A DNA stretch of 64,000 bases from Kovacikia minuta CCNUW1 (GCF_020091585.1 NZ_CP083582.1:4536536-4600535); one strand, 5' to 3'. Counted from the stretch's first letter, positions 26,798 to 36,043 are shown. Numbers and translations are program-made. Notes: generated from the letters alone by a model not told the origin.

Positions 26798-27586
26798 TCA
26801 CCCTATTCCGTTTGGGATGTCATCCGGGTTTACGCCAAGCGATCGCAATTGTTCCCGCAATTGTTCCACTTGTCGTTCTGCCTGCTCAGCCCGTTGGCGC
26901 TCCTGCTCAGCCCGTTGGCGCTCCTGTTCAGCTCGTTGGCGTTCCTGCTCAGCTCGTTGGCGTTCCTGCTCAAGCTGGTTCTCCGCCTGCTGTCGGGCCA
27001 GAATTTCTTCCCGTAAGGTCTGGGCCAGTTCATCTGATGCAGGCAACTTTTCCCCGGTGTCTTCCCGATAAAAGGCAATTCGCTGCCCATCTCCACTCAA
27101 ACGCAACTGAAGTGGCTCACTGCGGCTATCCGTAATGGGTTCGTACTGCTCACCTCGGAGCCGATAACCCCGCAGTTGCTCCTCAATCCATTCGCCTTTG
27201 GGATCAAATTGCCAGTACTCCTGGACTTCTAGCTGTTCGTAGAGGATTTTCTTAAAGTTTTGATCCCGATCCTTCGTCCCTTCGGAGGTAATTTCAAAAA
27301 TGACAACGGGCACCTGCCCTTCTTCCCAGATCTTGTAGTTATCCCGTGGCCCCGGAGGAACATCAAAAATTACCATGACATCGGGTGCCAGCCGCAACTT
27401 GGGATAACCCTGGGAGTAGTAAAGAAACTGATCTGCCAGGACGATCGCCGATCGACCTTCCAGATACTGCCGCAAAACGACCACCACATCAATAATCGCA
27501 TCGACATGAACAGAGGTTTCTGCCAAGGGTTCACCATCGGAACTGGGGTAAAAGATTTCGGTTGCCTGGGATAAAAGCGTGGTCAT
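26798..27586 (-). CDS. Uma2 family putative endonuclease (DUF820) with coiled-coil tail
   Basis: A 262-residue Uma2/DUF820 protein. The PD-(D/E)XK-like core includes LRLAPDVMVIFDVP and VVIFEITSEGTKDRDQNFKK, with candidate catalytic Asp and Glu, then YWQFDPKGEWIEEQLRGYRL. From about residue 195 the tail is a coiled coil built of exact heptads QERQRAE repeated several times, mirrored in DNA as 21-base repeats around 26888-26970. Such genes are expanded in cyanobacterial genomes. The biological role is unknown; a nuclease function is inferred from the fold. Confidence 0.82.
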   Translation of the reverse strand: MTTLLSQATEIFYPSSDGEPLAETSVHVDAIIDVVVVLRQYLEGRSAIVLADQFLYYSQGYPKLRLAPDVMVIFDVPPGPRDNYKIWEEGQVPVVIFEITSEGTKDRDQNFKKILYEQLEVQEYWQFDPKGEWIEEQLRGYRLRGEQYEPITDSRSEPLQLRLSGDGQRIAFYREDTGEKLPASDELAQTLREEILARQQAENQLEQERQRAEQERQRAEQERQRAEQERQRAEQAERQVEQLREQLRSLGVNPDDIPNGIG

Positions 27587-27643
27587 CTTTGCCAGGAATG
27601 GATGTTGTATGCTTCTATCTTACCGATCAACATTTAAGTGGTT

Positions 27644-28159
27644 ATGAGCAATCTGGGTAGAAAGAAGAACCTGCTTGGATTTACGGGAGTGCTGGCAACA
27701 TCCTGTATCTTCTTAGCCTCTTCTACGATCGCAGGCAAAGAACCCCTCCTCGCCCAACTGCCCGATTGCACGAAACCCCAGGACAAATTTGAGCAGGACT
27801 TCTGTACCTTCAAACCAGATTGCAAAAAGCAACCGACTCAACTCGATCTGAATTTTTGTGCCGCTCAAAGTGCCAGAGTAGTCGATCGAAAACTAACCCA
27901 GGTTTACCAACGGCTTCAGGCAGAGTATCGGGAAAAGCGATCAATGTACAAAGTTGACAACCCAGAACAGCTATTAATAGATTCCCAACAAGCCTGGATT
28001 CAATACAGAAGCAAAAACTGTGAGTTTTCTAGAAGTAGATTTGAAGGGGGTTCGATCGCCCCTTTGGTTCACAGTAACTGTCTTGAAAGAACCACTAAAC
28101 AGCGGATCGAAGAATTGAACGGTTATTTGGCTGGGGCAGAGAAGAGAGGAATCTTCTGA
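27644..28159 (+). CDS. LprI-like (DUF1311) secreted protein
   Basis: A protein of about 171 residues with an N-terminal export signal (LLGFTGVLATSCIFLASSTIAG), then a Cys-containing region (DCTKPQDKFEQDFCTFKPDC), then the DUF1311/LprI domain (LNFCAAQSARVVDRKLTQVYQRL ... DSQQAWIQYRSKNCEFSR). LprI of mycobacteria is a lysozyme inhibitor; whether that holds here is inference. A second in-frame start lies two codons upstream at 27638. cysK follows after 42 bases on the same strand. Confidence 0.75.
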   Translation: MSNLGRKKNLLGFTGVLATSCIFLASSTIAGKEPLLAQLPDCTKPQDKFEQDFCTFKPDCKKQPTQLDLNFCAAQSARVVDRKLTQVYQRLQAEYREKRSMYKVDNPEQLLIDSQQAWIQYRSKNCEFSRSRFEGGSIAPLVHSNCLERTTKQRIEELNGYLAGAEKRGIF

Positions 28160-28201
28160 TATGCGAGAAAATCGATAGAAGAATCAACAGGTAGTTTCAG
28201 C

Positions 28202-29176
28202 ATGGATATCAAGCACGGTTTTATTGATGCAGTCGGCAACACGCCCCTGATCCGGCTCAACAGCTTCAGTGACGAGACGGGCTGCGAAATTCTGGGCAAA
28301 GCAGAGTTTCTTAACCCCGGTGGCTCTGTCAAAGATCGGGCAGCACTTTATATTATTCAAGACGCAGAAAAACAAGGTTTGCTGAAACCAGGTGGCACCG
28401 TTGTTGAAGGAACGGCTGGAAATACGGGCATTGGTTTGGCGCATATCTGTAACGCGAAGGGTTACAAATGCTTAATCATCATCCCGGAAACCCAATCCCA
28501 GGAAAAAATTGATCTGCTGCGAACCTTAGGGGCTGAAGTACGGACAGTGCCCGCTGTTCCCTACAAAGATCCCAATAATTACGTCAAACTTTCGGGCAGA
28601 CTGGCGGCAGAAATGGACAATGCCATTTGGGCGAACCAGTTTGATAATTTGGCAAACCGCCATGCTCACTATGAGACAACGGGACCGGAAATTTGGGACC
28701 AAACGAATGGCAAGGTTGATGGTTGGGTCACCTCGACGGGGACGGGTGGCACCTACGCGGGAGTGTCGATGTTTTTGAAGGAGAAAAACCCGAATATTCG
28801 CTGTGTCGTGGCTGACCCAATGGGAAGTGGGTTGTATAGCTTCGTCAAAACTGGGGAAATCAAAATGGAGGGCAACTCCATTACAGAAGGAATTGGCAAT
28901 AGCCGGGTAACTGCCAACATGGAGGGTGCGCCCGCTGACGATGCAATTCAGGTGAACGATGTGGATGCAGTCCGGGTCGTCTACCAACTTCTAGAAAAAG
29001 ATGGGCTGTTTCTGGGTGGTTCCTCTGGCATTAATGTGGGTGCAGCCATTGCCTTAGCGAAACAACTGGGTCCAGGTCATACGATCGTAACCATCCTCTG
29101 CGATGGCGGCGGTCGCTATCAGTCCAAGCTATTCAACCGAGAATGGCTTGCAGCGAAGGGATTGTTGCCTGGATAA
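28202..29176 (+). CDS. cysK: Cysteine synthase A (O-acetylserine sulfhydrylase)
   Basis: A PLP enzyme making L-cysteine from O-acetylserine and sulfide. It is 324 residues, with the PLP lysine Lys44 in NPGGSVKDR, the substrate loop EGTAGNTGIGL, the PLP-phosphate loop STGTGGTYAG and the C-terminal GGSSGINVGAAI. The length is normal and the frame intact. The downstream pYEATS gene starts 4 bases after its stop and may be co-transcribed. Confidence 0.93.
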   Translation: MDIKHGFIDAVGNTPLIRLNSFSDETGCEILGKAEFLNPGGSVKDRAALYIIQDAEKQGLLKPGGTVVEGTAGNTGIGLAHICNAKGYKCLIIIPETQSQEKIDLLRTLGAEVRTVPAVPYKDPNNYVKLSGRLAAEMDNAIWANQFDNLANRHAHYETTGPEIWDQTNGKVDGWVTSTGTGGTYAGVSMFLKEKNPNIRCVVADPMGSGLYSFVKTGEIKMEGNSITEGIGNSRVTANMEGAPADDAIQVNDVDAVRVVYQLLEKDGLFLGGSSGINVGAAIALAKQLGPGHTIVTILCDGGGRYQSKLFNREWLAAKGLLPG

Positions 29177-29180
29177 AAAG

Positions 29181-29843
29181 ATGATTGATGTCGCTCAAGC
29201 TCCTCAAGTAACACCTGCTGGAGGTTCCCGGCAAGGAGTAGAAAGTTTACTGAATGAAAGTTCAGGCCCTCTGTTTCAAACAGCATTGTGGATAGCCTTC
29301 TGGGTTTTTCTGGTCATTATGATCAGAACGAGTCGCTTGTTTTCTGCGTTAGTCACCCGAATTGAAGCAGGATCTCCGCTCAGGGCGGGCGATTTTGAAC
29401 TGGGTGCGCCGACAGACCTGAAGAATCCAAACGTGCAGACAGTGACAGCTGAAGGCGTTAGTGGTGTATCCGTGCCTCCCACTACAACTGAGGCGATCGA
29501 GAGTTATCAGAATCACTCAACAGAAGTGACCGAGACGATTTATTTGATTCATGCAGCGGAGGTTGTCAGTCCCAGAACGGAAAGGGCAGCGGGGCACTAC
29601 TGGGTCAAGGTTTGGCTGGAAGCTTATACAGAGGCTGATTTTAACGAATGTTCTCGTGTTACCTATCGCCTACACAACTCTTTTAAGCACCCAATTATTG
29701 CAACTGAGGCAAAGGAAAATCAGTTTGAATTGTGGATAGATATCTGGGGGGAATTCACTGTAGTTGCTTATGTTGAACGAAAAGGAAAGCCGCCCTTATG
29801 GCTGACCCGCTATCTTGACCTGCCAGGACGCCCACCTGACTAG
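29181..29843 (+). CDS. Membrane-anchored pYEATS-domain protein
   Basis: A 220-residue protein. One transmembrane segment lies at about 31-52 (LFQTALWIAFWVFLVIMI), followed by a linker. A C-terminal domain (about 115-215) matches the prokaryotic YEATS (pYEATS) family: VKVWLEAYTEADFNECSRVTYRLHNSFKHP ... FELWIDIWGEFTVVAYVERK ... LTRYLDLPG. pYEATS domains have been predicted to act in membrane-linked signalling or stress systems; no ligand is known to me. The start at 29181 is chosen because the longer frame would overlap cysK by 70 bases. The gene's last bases touch the miniature element at 29840. Confidence 0.72.
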   Translation: MIDVAQAPQVTPAGGSRQGVESLLNESSGPLFQTALWIAFWVFLVIMIRTSRLFSALVTRIEAGSPLRAGDFELGAPTDLKNPNVQTVTAEGVSGVSVPPTTTEAIESYQNHSTEVTETIYLIHAAEVVSPRTERAAGHYWVKVWLEAYTEADFNECSRVTYRLHNSFKHPIIATEAKENQFELWIDIWGEFTVVAYVERKGKPPLWLTRYLDLPGRPPD

Positions 29844-29945
29844 AACGCCGGTACAGAAACCGGGTTTCTTCTGTGAGATGCTCAAGTTTCGTTGCATATC
29901 CTCACCAGAAACCCGGTTTCTCGAAATACTGTACCGATGCTCTAG
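29840..29945. repeat. 106-bp CTAG-bounded miniature element, copy 2
   Basis: It starts CTAGAACGCCGGTACAGAAA and ends TACTGTACCGATGCTCTAG. The interior has two AGAAACC(C/G)GGTTTCT motifs. Nearly the same sequence is found at 56089-56194, and inverted at 11252-11356. The first bases overlap the TAG stop of the pYEATS gene. Confidence 0.7.
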
Positions 29946-30011
29946 GAGTTTGTTAAGTGCTATGTGCCTTATACCTCCGTGTCTTCGCATCTCCGCATGC
30001 CCACCAGTTCC

Positions 30012-30542
30012 CTATTTCAAATCCAGCAGACCTGTCTCTTTTAGTTTTGGGTTAAAGCGGATTTCTTCCTGAACACCGCGAGATTTAAGGACTTCCAAAA
30101 CTTCGGCTTCAACCCGACGGGCGGCTTGTTTGAGGATTTTGGTTTGAGCTAATTCGTCGATCGCCCCCTCATAGCTTTTTTGCTCCTCTGGAGTCATCAC
30201 CGCTTTCACATCGATCGCGTGGTTCCACTTCGGCTCATCGGCATCATTGCCAAAGGGCACCGAACCATTTTCTGCAATCCAGGCATCACGAATTTCTTCC
30301 AGAATTGTGCGGCTGGGGCGATCGATGGTTTCAGCCTTGAGCCAATGGCAAGCCTGGGGTTGGCGCACCAGATGCTGCTTCAAACTCAGGTATATGTCGC
30401 GGGAGTAACCAATGTATTGCAAGATTTGCGCCTGATCAAAAATTGCATAAACACCAACCTTTCCCTGGAATTGGATCGGCAGTTGTCCGCGATCGTCAAT
30501 ATAGGGAACAAATTCCAGGCTAGAGAGGGCAGGGGAGGGCAT
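30012..30542 (-). CDS. GIY-YIG nuclease family protein
   Basis: A 176-residue protein with an N-terminal GIY-YIG fold: GVYAIFDQAQILQYIGYSRDIYLSLKQHL, the first motif as GVYAI and the second as QYIGYS, with the expected Arg in SRD. The rest is a helical, charged region typical of a cyanobacteria-restricted subgroup. It probably cleaves or nicks DNA, but the substrate and role are unknown. It is a single gene; no operon partner is evident. Confidence 0.75.
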   Translation of the reverse strand: MPSPALSSLEFVPYIDDRGQLPIQFQGKVGVYAIFDQAQILQYIGYSRDIYLSLKQHLVRQPQACHWLKAETIDRPSRTILEEIRDAWIAENGSVPFGNDADEPKWNHAIDVKAVMTPEEQKSYEGAIDELAQTKILKQAARRVEAEVLEVLKSRGVQEEIRFNPKLKETGLLDLK

Positions 30543-30627
30543 GGGGGAATAAGGCTAAAGGTTAAAGGCGGAGGGTTAAAGGCTGAAAGCTGCAAGCAAT
30601 TTTTATCCTTTATTTTTTCTCCATCAC

Positions 30628-30957
30628 TTAGCCCTCCCTCCCTTTCCGATAAATTGCACACAGACGGCTGGGTTTGAAAATTTTGGCTTTGAACATAAAG
30701 TTGGGAGGAACGTTAATAATGGCGTGATCCTTAGAGGCGTAGTATTGCTCAAACTCTGCGGGCATTCCCTTGGGAGTTGCAGCACTATAGGGAACGGGTT
30801 GGAACAGCTGTTCCGTAAACTCTACTTTTGGGCACTGCAATTGTTGAGCAACTTGCTGAAGAAAGGCTTCATTCCTGAGCAATTCAAATAGGGTCGCTTC
30901 CGCTTCTGGGTCAAGGGTAAAGTCACCATCAAAGTCATCAATAATCCTGAGCGGCAT
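30628..30957 (-). CDS. Uncharacterised small protein
   Basis: A 109-residue protein, start chosen at MPLRIIDDFDGDFTLDPEAE (30957). A longer frame reaches 31257 but reads through low-complexity intergenic sequence. The visible segments NEAFLQQVAQQLQCPKVEFTEQL and HAIINVPPNFMFKAKIFKP suggest a small soluble fold. I do not recognise the family. Confidence 0.5.
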   Translation of the reverse strand: MPLRIIDDFDGDFTLDPEAEATLFELLRNEAFLQQVAQQLQCPKVEFTEQLFQPVPYSAATPKGMPAEFEQYYASKDHAIINVPPNFMFKAKIFKPSRLCAIYRKGREG

Positions 30958-31198
30958 TAAAATCGGTGTGAGAAACTGAGCATTAGGATCGTATCCCGTT
31001 CTGGAACCGCTTTTGCACGGAAAAGTTGGTGAACCTGGGAGAAAAGTAAAGTTTTTTTGCCCTCTGCCCTTCCCCCTCTTGCCTGTCTTCCCTAGTTTTT
31101 CTCGATCGCTGCCTATCCTAGAAATCTTCGCGCATAGCCGATATCTATCGGTTGGGGAAAAGGTGAAAGTTTCAGGTCCATTCCTGGAGGGAATCGAA

Positions 31199-31633
31199 AT
31201 GATTGACGTTGGACTGACCCACATCGCATTGCCTGTCTCAAATATTGAACAAAGCATTCAATTTTACGCAACCTATGCTGGCATGCAGATTGTTCACCAG
31301 CGCATTGATGCAGAATCAGGAGTTGCGGTCGTTTGGCTAACGGACAAAACCCGTCCGTTTGTCATTGTTCTGATTCAGACCCCTTCTGTTCAACCAGTCC
31401 TCTCTCCCCTTGCCCATCTTGGAGTTGGCTGCAAAAGCCGGGAAGCAATGAATAGGCTTTGTGATCAGGCGCGTCAGGCAGGTGTACTCATTGAAGAACC
31501 TAAGGATTCTGGCTATCCCGTTGGCTATTGGGCTTTTTTGCGAGATCCGGATGGCCACACACTCGAACTGAGTTACGGGCAGGAGATTGGCTTAGCAGTG
31601 GAGAAAGAAACGGAATGTCCAGGGCAAATCTAA
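31199..31633 (+). CDS. VOC (glyoxalase/bleomycin-resistance) family protein
   Basis: A 144-residue vicinal-oxygen-chelate fold protein with two beta-alpha-beta-beta-beta modules: MIDVGLTHIALPVSNIEQSI with His8 as a likely metal ligand, and LAHLGVGCKS ... YWAFLRDPDGHTLELSYG with the typical DPDG and Glu ligand. The enzyme activity (lyase, dioxygenase or binding protein) cannot be assigned. Its TAA overlaps the ATG of the next small membrane gene (TAATG), indicating coupling. Confidence 0.82.
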   Translation: MIDVGLTHIALPVSNIEQSIQFYATYAGMQIVHQRIDAESGVAVVWLTDKTRPFVIVLIQTPSVQPVLSPLAHLGVGCKSREAMNRLCDQARQAGVLIEEPKDSGYPVGYWAFLRDPDGHTLELSYGQEIGLAVEKETECPGQI

Positions 31634-31873
31634 TGCGTTGGAGTGCGATCGCCGCAATTCTTGCGGGTGGGTCTTATCCTACTAGCCATTGGCTCATTGA
31701 TAGCCAATAAATTTCCCCGTTGGGTACCTGCTTGTTGGATAATTTCGGCGGTACTGGGGTTCATTGGATTTTTCGCCCAAGGTTTCGCCATCCTCTTTGT
31801 GATACCCGGAGTAATCTTCGGTATCAGCTTTGCTGGAGCAAGGATAAAGCTATGGTCAGCAACGCATAATTGA
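31633..31873 (+). pseudogene. Small membrane protein, single-base frameshift
   Basis: Starting at the ATG overlapping the VOC stop, it reads MRWSAIAAILAGG. One extra G in GGTGGGTCTT near 31668 shifts the frame, and it continues LILLAIGSLIANKFPRWVPA and CWIISAVLGFIGFFAQGFAI to 31873. Corrected, it is about 79 residues with two or three membrane helices. The family is unknown. Confidence 0.6.
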
Positions 31874-31897
31874 GGAAGGATAGCCGCAACGTAAACT

Positions 31898-32786
31898 ATG
31901 CAACAGATTGGATTTATCGGACTTGGACTGATGGGCAAACCAATGGCGCGAAACCTGCTGCAAGCAGGCTATCCATTGGTGGTTTACAATCGCAGTCGGG
32001 CGGCAATGGAAGAACTGGAAACCAGCAGGGGCGACCCTGGCAGCCTCTCCGCAAGCGGTTGCCAGCCAAGTGGAGGTGGTGATTACCTGTGTGTCTGACT
32101 CGCCCGATGTGGAAGCAGTGGTTCTGGGTCGCAATGGGGTCATCGAAGGGGCGCGATCGGGGATGCTTTACATCGATATGTCCACGATCGCTCCTGCAAC
32201 TTCCCGCAAAATTTATGCAGCATTGAAAGAAAAGCAGGTAGCAGCACTGGATGCCCCCGTCTCCGGAGGAGATATTGGTGCCCAACAGGGCACATTGTCC
32301 ATCATGGTAGGGGGAGATGAGTCTGCTTTTCAGCGCGCCCTACCCATCTTGCAGGTGATGGGGAAAAACATTGTTTACATTGGAGAATCGGGTGCAGGAC
32401 AGGTGACAAAGGCCTGCAACCAGATTGTCGTTGCCCTTACCCTCCAGGCCGTTGCAGAAGCCCTCACCCTGGCAAACAAATCGGGAGTGGATGCAACCAG
32501 GGTGCGGGAAGCTCTGCTGGGTGGTTTTGCGCAGAGTCGCGTGCTAGAAGTACACGGCAAACGGATGCTAGAGGGCCAATTTGATCCCGGTTTTAAGCTC
32601 AACCTGCACCGTAAGGACATGAATATCGTCTTGCAAACTGGACGAGAAATCAGTTTGCCTTTACCAGGAGCAGCCCAGGTGACGAGCTTGATGGATGCAT
32701 TGTTGGCTCAAGGAAAAGGAGAGTTAGACAATGCAGCCTTGATTACCCTGTACGAGCAGTTGGGAGGGATGGGGGATGAAGGATAA
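31898..32786 (+). pseudogene. Beta-hydroxyacid dehydrogenase (3-hydroxyisobutyrate/tartronate-semialdehyde type), frameshifted
   Basis: An NAD(P)-dependent oxidoreductase of the GarR/MmsB family. The Rossmann motif is [16 protein letters not shown]; the catalytic Lys lies in GQVTKACNQIVV; the substrate loop is DAPVSGGDIGAQ. One extra base near 32023 (GAAACCAGCAGGG should read GAA ACC GCA GGG) shifts the frame, and the gene resumes as [20 protein letters not shown] to 32786. Corrected, it has about 295 residues, normal length. It is likely functional in the organism if the indel is a sequencing error. Confidence 0.82.
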
Positions 32787-32850
32787 AGGATAAAGGATGA
32801 AGGATAAAAGAAATCTATTTTTAGCCTTTAGCCTTTAGCCTTTAGCCTTT
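32773..32850. repeat. Short tandem heptamer repeats
   Basis: GGATAAA/GGATGAA heptads are followed by four TTTAGCC heptads between two convergent genes. Such short tandemly repeated heptamers are typical of filamentous cyanobacteria. Confidence 0.7.
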
Positions 32851-32868
32851 ACGCTCTCCGCCCTCAAA

Positions 32869-33693
32869 TTATCGGTTACTTCCAGCGGTAAATTGCTCAA
32901 CCAAGGCCAGAACCTTGGTACGGCTGAGTTTTGCTTCCCCTTGAGCCATTGCATCGATCGTCGCATGGGCAAGGGCAAGGGGAATTTTGCAGAAATCGAG
33001 GGCGGGTCCAAGCGGTAGCGCACTGGTGTAGGCATCTGCAAAAGCCAAATTCCGACGGGCGTAAGTTTCCATTTGGGCGTAATCCCATCCATCTGGGAAA
33101 AAGTCAACCCCGCGTGCCAGATCCTCGGAATGGTTGCGCATGATGTTAACGGCTTGCAAACCGCGTCCAAACCCAACCGCGTAGGCTCGATTGGTCTGGG
33201 TGCCGTCATACCATGCCCACAGGTCAGACAAGAGTAGACCCACTGTCCCTGCCACACTGAAGGTATAGCGATCGAGGTCTGCCTGGGTTTGAATCCGCCA
33301 GTTATTTCCTGACCAGTATGCCATCCGGTCAGCCATTGCAGCGGTTGAGTCCCAAACGCGAGCAGCAATCGTACCGGGAGCCAGCATCGCCCATTCCCCA
33401 ATGCGGATTGTGACTTCTGGCAGTAGTGTGGTGTGCAAACTGAGTTCTGCCGCCAGACCATCTACATCTACCCTGTCTGAAGCCGCCTGAAATGACAGAC
33501 TAATGGTTTGCAGCAATTTAACTTTGAGCGCATTGTTCAAGTCTGGATGATCCTCAACCTCATCAATTGCTCGCATACAAAGATAGGCGGAGGAAACCGC
33601 TTCTTGTAGCCCTGACGGTAGACGACTGATTGGGATGTAAAATGTTCGGCTGGTTTCTTTCAAAACCTCTAAAGCACTTTTATGCAACTCCAT
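32869..33693 (-). CDS. Squalene/phytoene synthase-like protein
   Basis: A 274-residue protein of the trans-isoprenyl head-to-head synthase superfamily. The start MELHKSALEVLKETSRTFY at 33693 is preceded by a GGAGTG site. The first Asp-rich motif is intact (RAIDEVEDH). The second, normally DxxxD, reads NHSED in QAVNIMRNHSEDLARGVDFF, so its first Asp is Asn. Close cyanobacterial relatives, from memory, share RNH-TED here, so this is probably a subfamily with altered chemistry, not a broken CrtB. The product (carotenoid, hopanoid precursor or other) is not predictable. No crtI or shc gene is adjacent. Confidence 0.75.
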   Translation of the reverse strand: MELHKSALEVLKETSRTFYIPISRLPSGLQEAVSSAYLCMRAIDEVEDHPDLNNALKVKLLQTISLSFQAASDRVDVDGLAAELSLHTTLLPEVTIRIGEWAMLAPGTIAARVWDSTAAMADRMAYWSGNNWRIQTQADLDRYTFSVAGTVGLLLSDLWAWYDGTQTNRAYAVGFGRGLQAVNIMRNHSEDLARGVDFFPDGWDYAQMETYARRNLAFADAYTSALPLGPALDFCKIPLALAHATIDAMAQGEAKLSRTKVLALVEQFTAGSNR

Positions 33694-33726
33694 CAAATTC
33701 ACTCCTCTAGTACCACCACAGACCAA

Positions 33727-34343
33727 GTTCGCTCTAAATATATAGCAAAAAGCTTATTTTTTATTGAAAGGGTATCCCCTAGCATTTGAGACTTTCAAGA
33801 CATTAAGAGAACAGGGATGCATTTCACCGGAGAAACAGGTTGAATTTTTGGCACCAGTGACTATTCAACCCTTTATATAGGCTTATCAGTAGGTAGTTGC
33901 AATCAAATGTAGGATGGGTTAGCGATAGCGTAACCCATGCGGATATTGGGTTTCGTGCCTCAACCCAACCGACACAGGGCTTATATTTAATTGCACCCTC
34001 CCACTTATAGACAAAAATTGCTTTAACCAGGCGGCATCCCCATCGCTATAGATACAAAAGACGCCTTTGTTTTTCCTGATCGAGGGTTCACCTCCTTATA
34101 TAGTAGGAAATGGGAGTCAGGGCTGGGAGCTAGGGCATCGATCGCCGAATTTCAGAAACCAGATTCCTTCGCGTTGAGCTGACAAGGCTCCAATCCTTCC
34201 AGAACAGCAACCCGATGGCTTGACCGGCGTTCTAGAAGCTAACTCCTGATCTCTGGCTCCTCTTCTCAGGAAACAGCCACAACTCCATTGAAGATGCCCC
34301 TACGAGTTTTTATGCTAACGCTAACTCACAAAAGTGACTTCTC
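33727..34343. other. Intergenic 0.6 kb with degenerate dispersed repeats
   Basis: No gene is seen. It contains a TGGGTTAGCG...AACCCATGCGG type palindromic repeat near 33915-33985 and a degenerate relative of the CTAG element near 34145-34236 (ends CCGGCGTTCTAG). Confidence 0.45.
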
Positions 34344-35286
34344 CTATTCGCCATCGCTTTCTTTGCTGTAGGGAATACCAAGGGCAGCGGGAGGCGTTGA
34401 TTTGCCTGCCAGGCCCACCATTGCCAGCAGCGCGATCGTGTAGGGCAGCATAATCAAGAATTGATAGGGTATGTTCAAGTTAAATGCCTGGATGCGAAGT
34501 TGGAGCGGCTTCCGTGGCACCAAACAGCAGGCATGCCAGGACAGTACTGACCGGATGCCAGCGCCCAAAAATGAGGGCAGCCAGGGCAATAAACCCCTTA
34601 CCCGCACTTACGTCTTCTGTAAAGAATTTGACGTGTACCAGCACCAAATATGCCCCTCCCAGCGCTGCCAGCATCCCGCTTAAAAGCACGCTCAGGTAGC
34701 GTACACGGGCAACCTGAATCCCTGCCGTGTCAGCAGCACGGGGATATTCACCTACGGCTCTCAGGGTTAGTCCAATGCTGGTTCGAAACAGAATATAGGT
34801 ACTCAGCGGCACCAGGAGCAGCAGCAGATAAACCAATGGGTCCTGGTTGAACAGGAGTGAACCCAGAATCGGGATCTGGCTGAGTCCAGGGAGGGCGATC
34901 GCTGGAACCCCTGGTAATTTCTGGGTTGTTTCGCTGTTAAACACAATCCGCGACATAAATGCGGTTAACCCTGCCACCGAGAGATTAATCGCCAAACCGG
35001 ACACTAATTGGTTTACCCGCAAGCTGACACACAGAAAGGCATGTAGCAACCCCAGCACCCCCCCTACGGCGATCGCTGCCAAGATCCCCAACCAAACATT
35101 TCCCCCCGTGTAAAAGGTAGCAGCGGCACTCACAAATGCCCCCGTCAGCAGCATTCCCTCCAGCGCAATATTCAGCACCCCCGATCGCTCTGACCACAAC
35201 CCTCCCAAAGCTGCAAACGCCAACGGCATTGATAACCGCACACTGGCAGTCAGATAATCAGAGAAGAAGTCCAGGGTGTTGCTCAT
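34344..35286 (-). pseudogene. ABC transporter permease, nucleoside/simple-sugar type (second permease), frameshifted
   Basis: A BPD_transp_2 family inner-membrane permease with multiple helices and the conserved AALGGLWSERSGVLNIALEGMLL N-terminus and ADTAGIQVARVRYLSVLLSG loop. One extra base near 34506 (GAAGCCGCTCC should read GAA GCN CTC C) shifts the frame after LLFGATEA. The true C-terminus continues LQLRIQAFNLNIPYQFLIML to 34344. Corrected, it is about 313 residues. It pairs with the permease at 36044-37045. The ATPase and lipoprotein binding component are not in the window. Confidence 0.82.
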
Positions 35287-35325
35287 TCAGGGGAGAGGCA
35301 ATAGGGGCAATCGTACATCAAAATT

Positions 35326-36003
35326 CTAATTGTCTAGTTGACCCAAGGATCTTAATTGTGCCTTGAGTCGTTCAACCTCTTGTTCAGCCGCCTCTGCTCT
35401 AGTACGCTCCTGTTCGGCTCTGACCCGTTCCTGTTCGGCTCGTTCAGCGATTTGTTCATAGGTTTCAAACTGCATCCCGTCCGGGCGGTAGAGCATCAGT
35501 TGCCCTTCAGGACTGAGGCTAAATCGAATTTTGAGGCGGGGACTAACCCATCCTTCCATCTCCTCTACCGCTTCCAAACATCCATCCTGACGGATAAAAC
35601 CTCCCAAACTGAGACGATCGGGGTCGTAAATATAGTACTCCTCCACCCCATAGCGCTCATAGAACTGGAATTTGCGATTCATTTCTGGAATGGTGTTCCC
35701 AGGAGACACAACCTCAAACACGACCTGAGGGGCAATATTATCTTCCTTCCACTGTTGATAACTCCCCCGATCGCCTTTGGGTCTACCAAAAACAACCATT
35801 GTGTCGGGTGCCAATTTGAGCTGGTTGTTTCCTTCCACCGGATACCAGAGCAAATCTCCCGCCACAAATACATTGGGATCATCCAGGAACAACCAGTCAC
35901 AGCCCTTTTTGATGTAAACGATCACCTCAAACTGCCTGGTGTTGGCTGCCATTGGCTGACCATCAGAATCCGGGTAATGAATGGATTGAGTTGTTGTACC
36001 CAT
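35326..36003 (-). CDS. Uma2 family putative endonuclease (DUF820)
   Basis: A 225-residue Uma2 protein: LKLAPDTMVVFGRPKGDRGS, VVFEVVSPGNTIPEMNRKFQFYERYG, YYIYDPDRLSLGGF, ending in a charged coiled coil (AEQERVRAEQERTRAEAAEQ). It shares its architecture with 26798-27586 but has a shorter tail. It sits between two permease genes of one transporter on the same strand and appears to have been inserted into that operon. Confidence 0.82.
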   Translation of the reverse strand: MGTTTQSIHYPDSDGQPMAANTRQFEVIVYIKKGCDWLFLDDPNVFVAGDLLWYPVEGNNQLKLAPDTMVVFGRPKGDRGSYQQWKEDNIAPQVVFEVVSPGNTIPEMNRKFQFYERYGVEEYYIYDPDRLSLGGFIRQDGCLEAVEEMEGWVSPRLKIRFSLSPEGQLMLYRPDGMQFETYEQIAERAEQERVRAEQERTRAEAAEQEVERLKAQLRSLGQLDN

Positions 36004-36043
36004 CGCTCATCATTGGAGAAAGTGCAGCCAGCATATCAGGATT

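Noticed and set aside
30958-31257. N-terminal extension of the small uncharacterised protein at 30628
   Set aside because: The extension reads through low-complexity intergenic sequence and overlaps the start of the divergent VOC gene.
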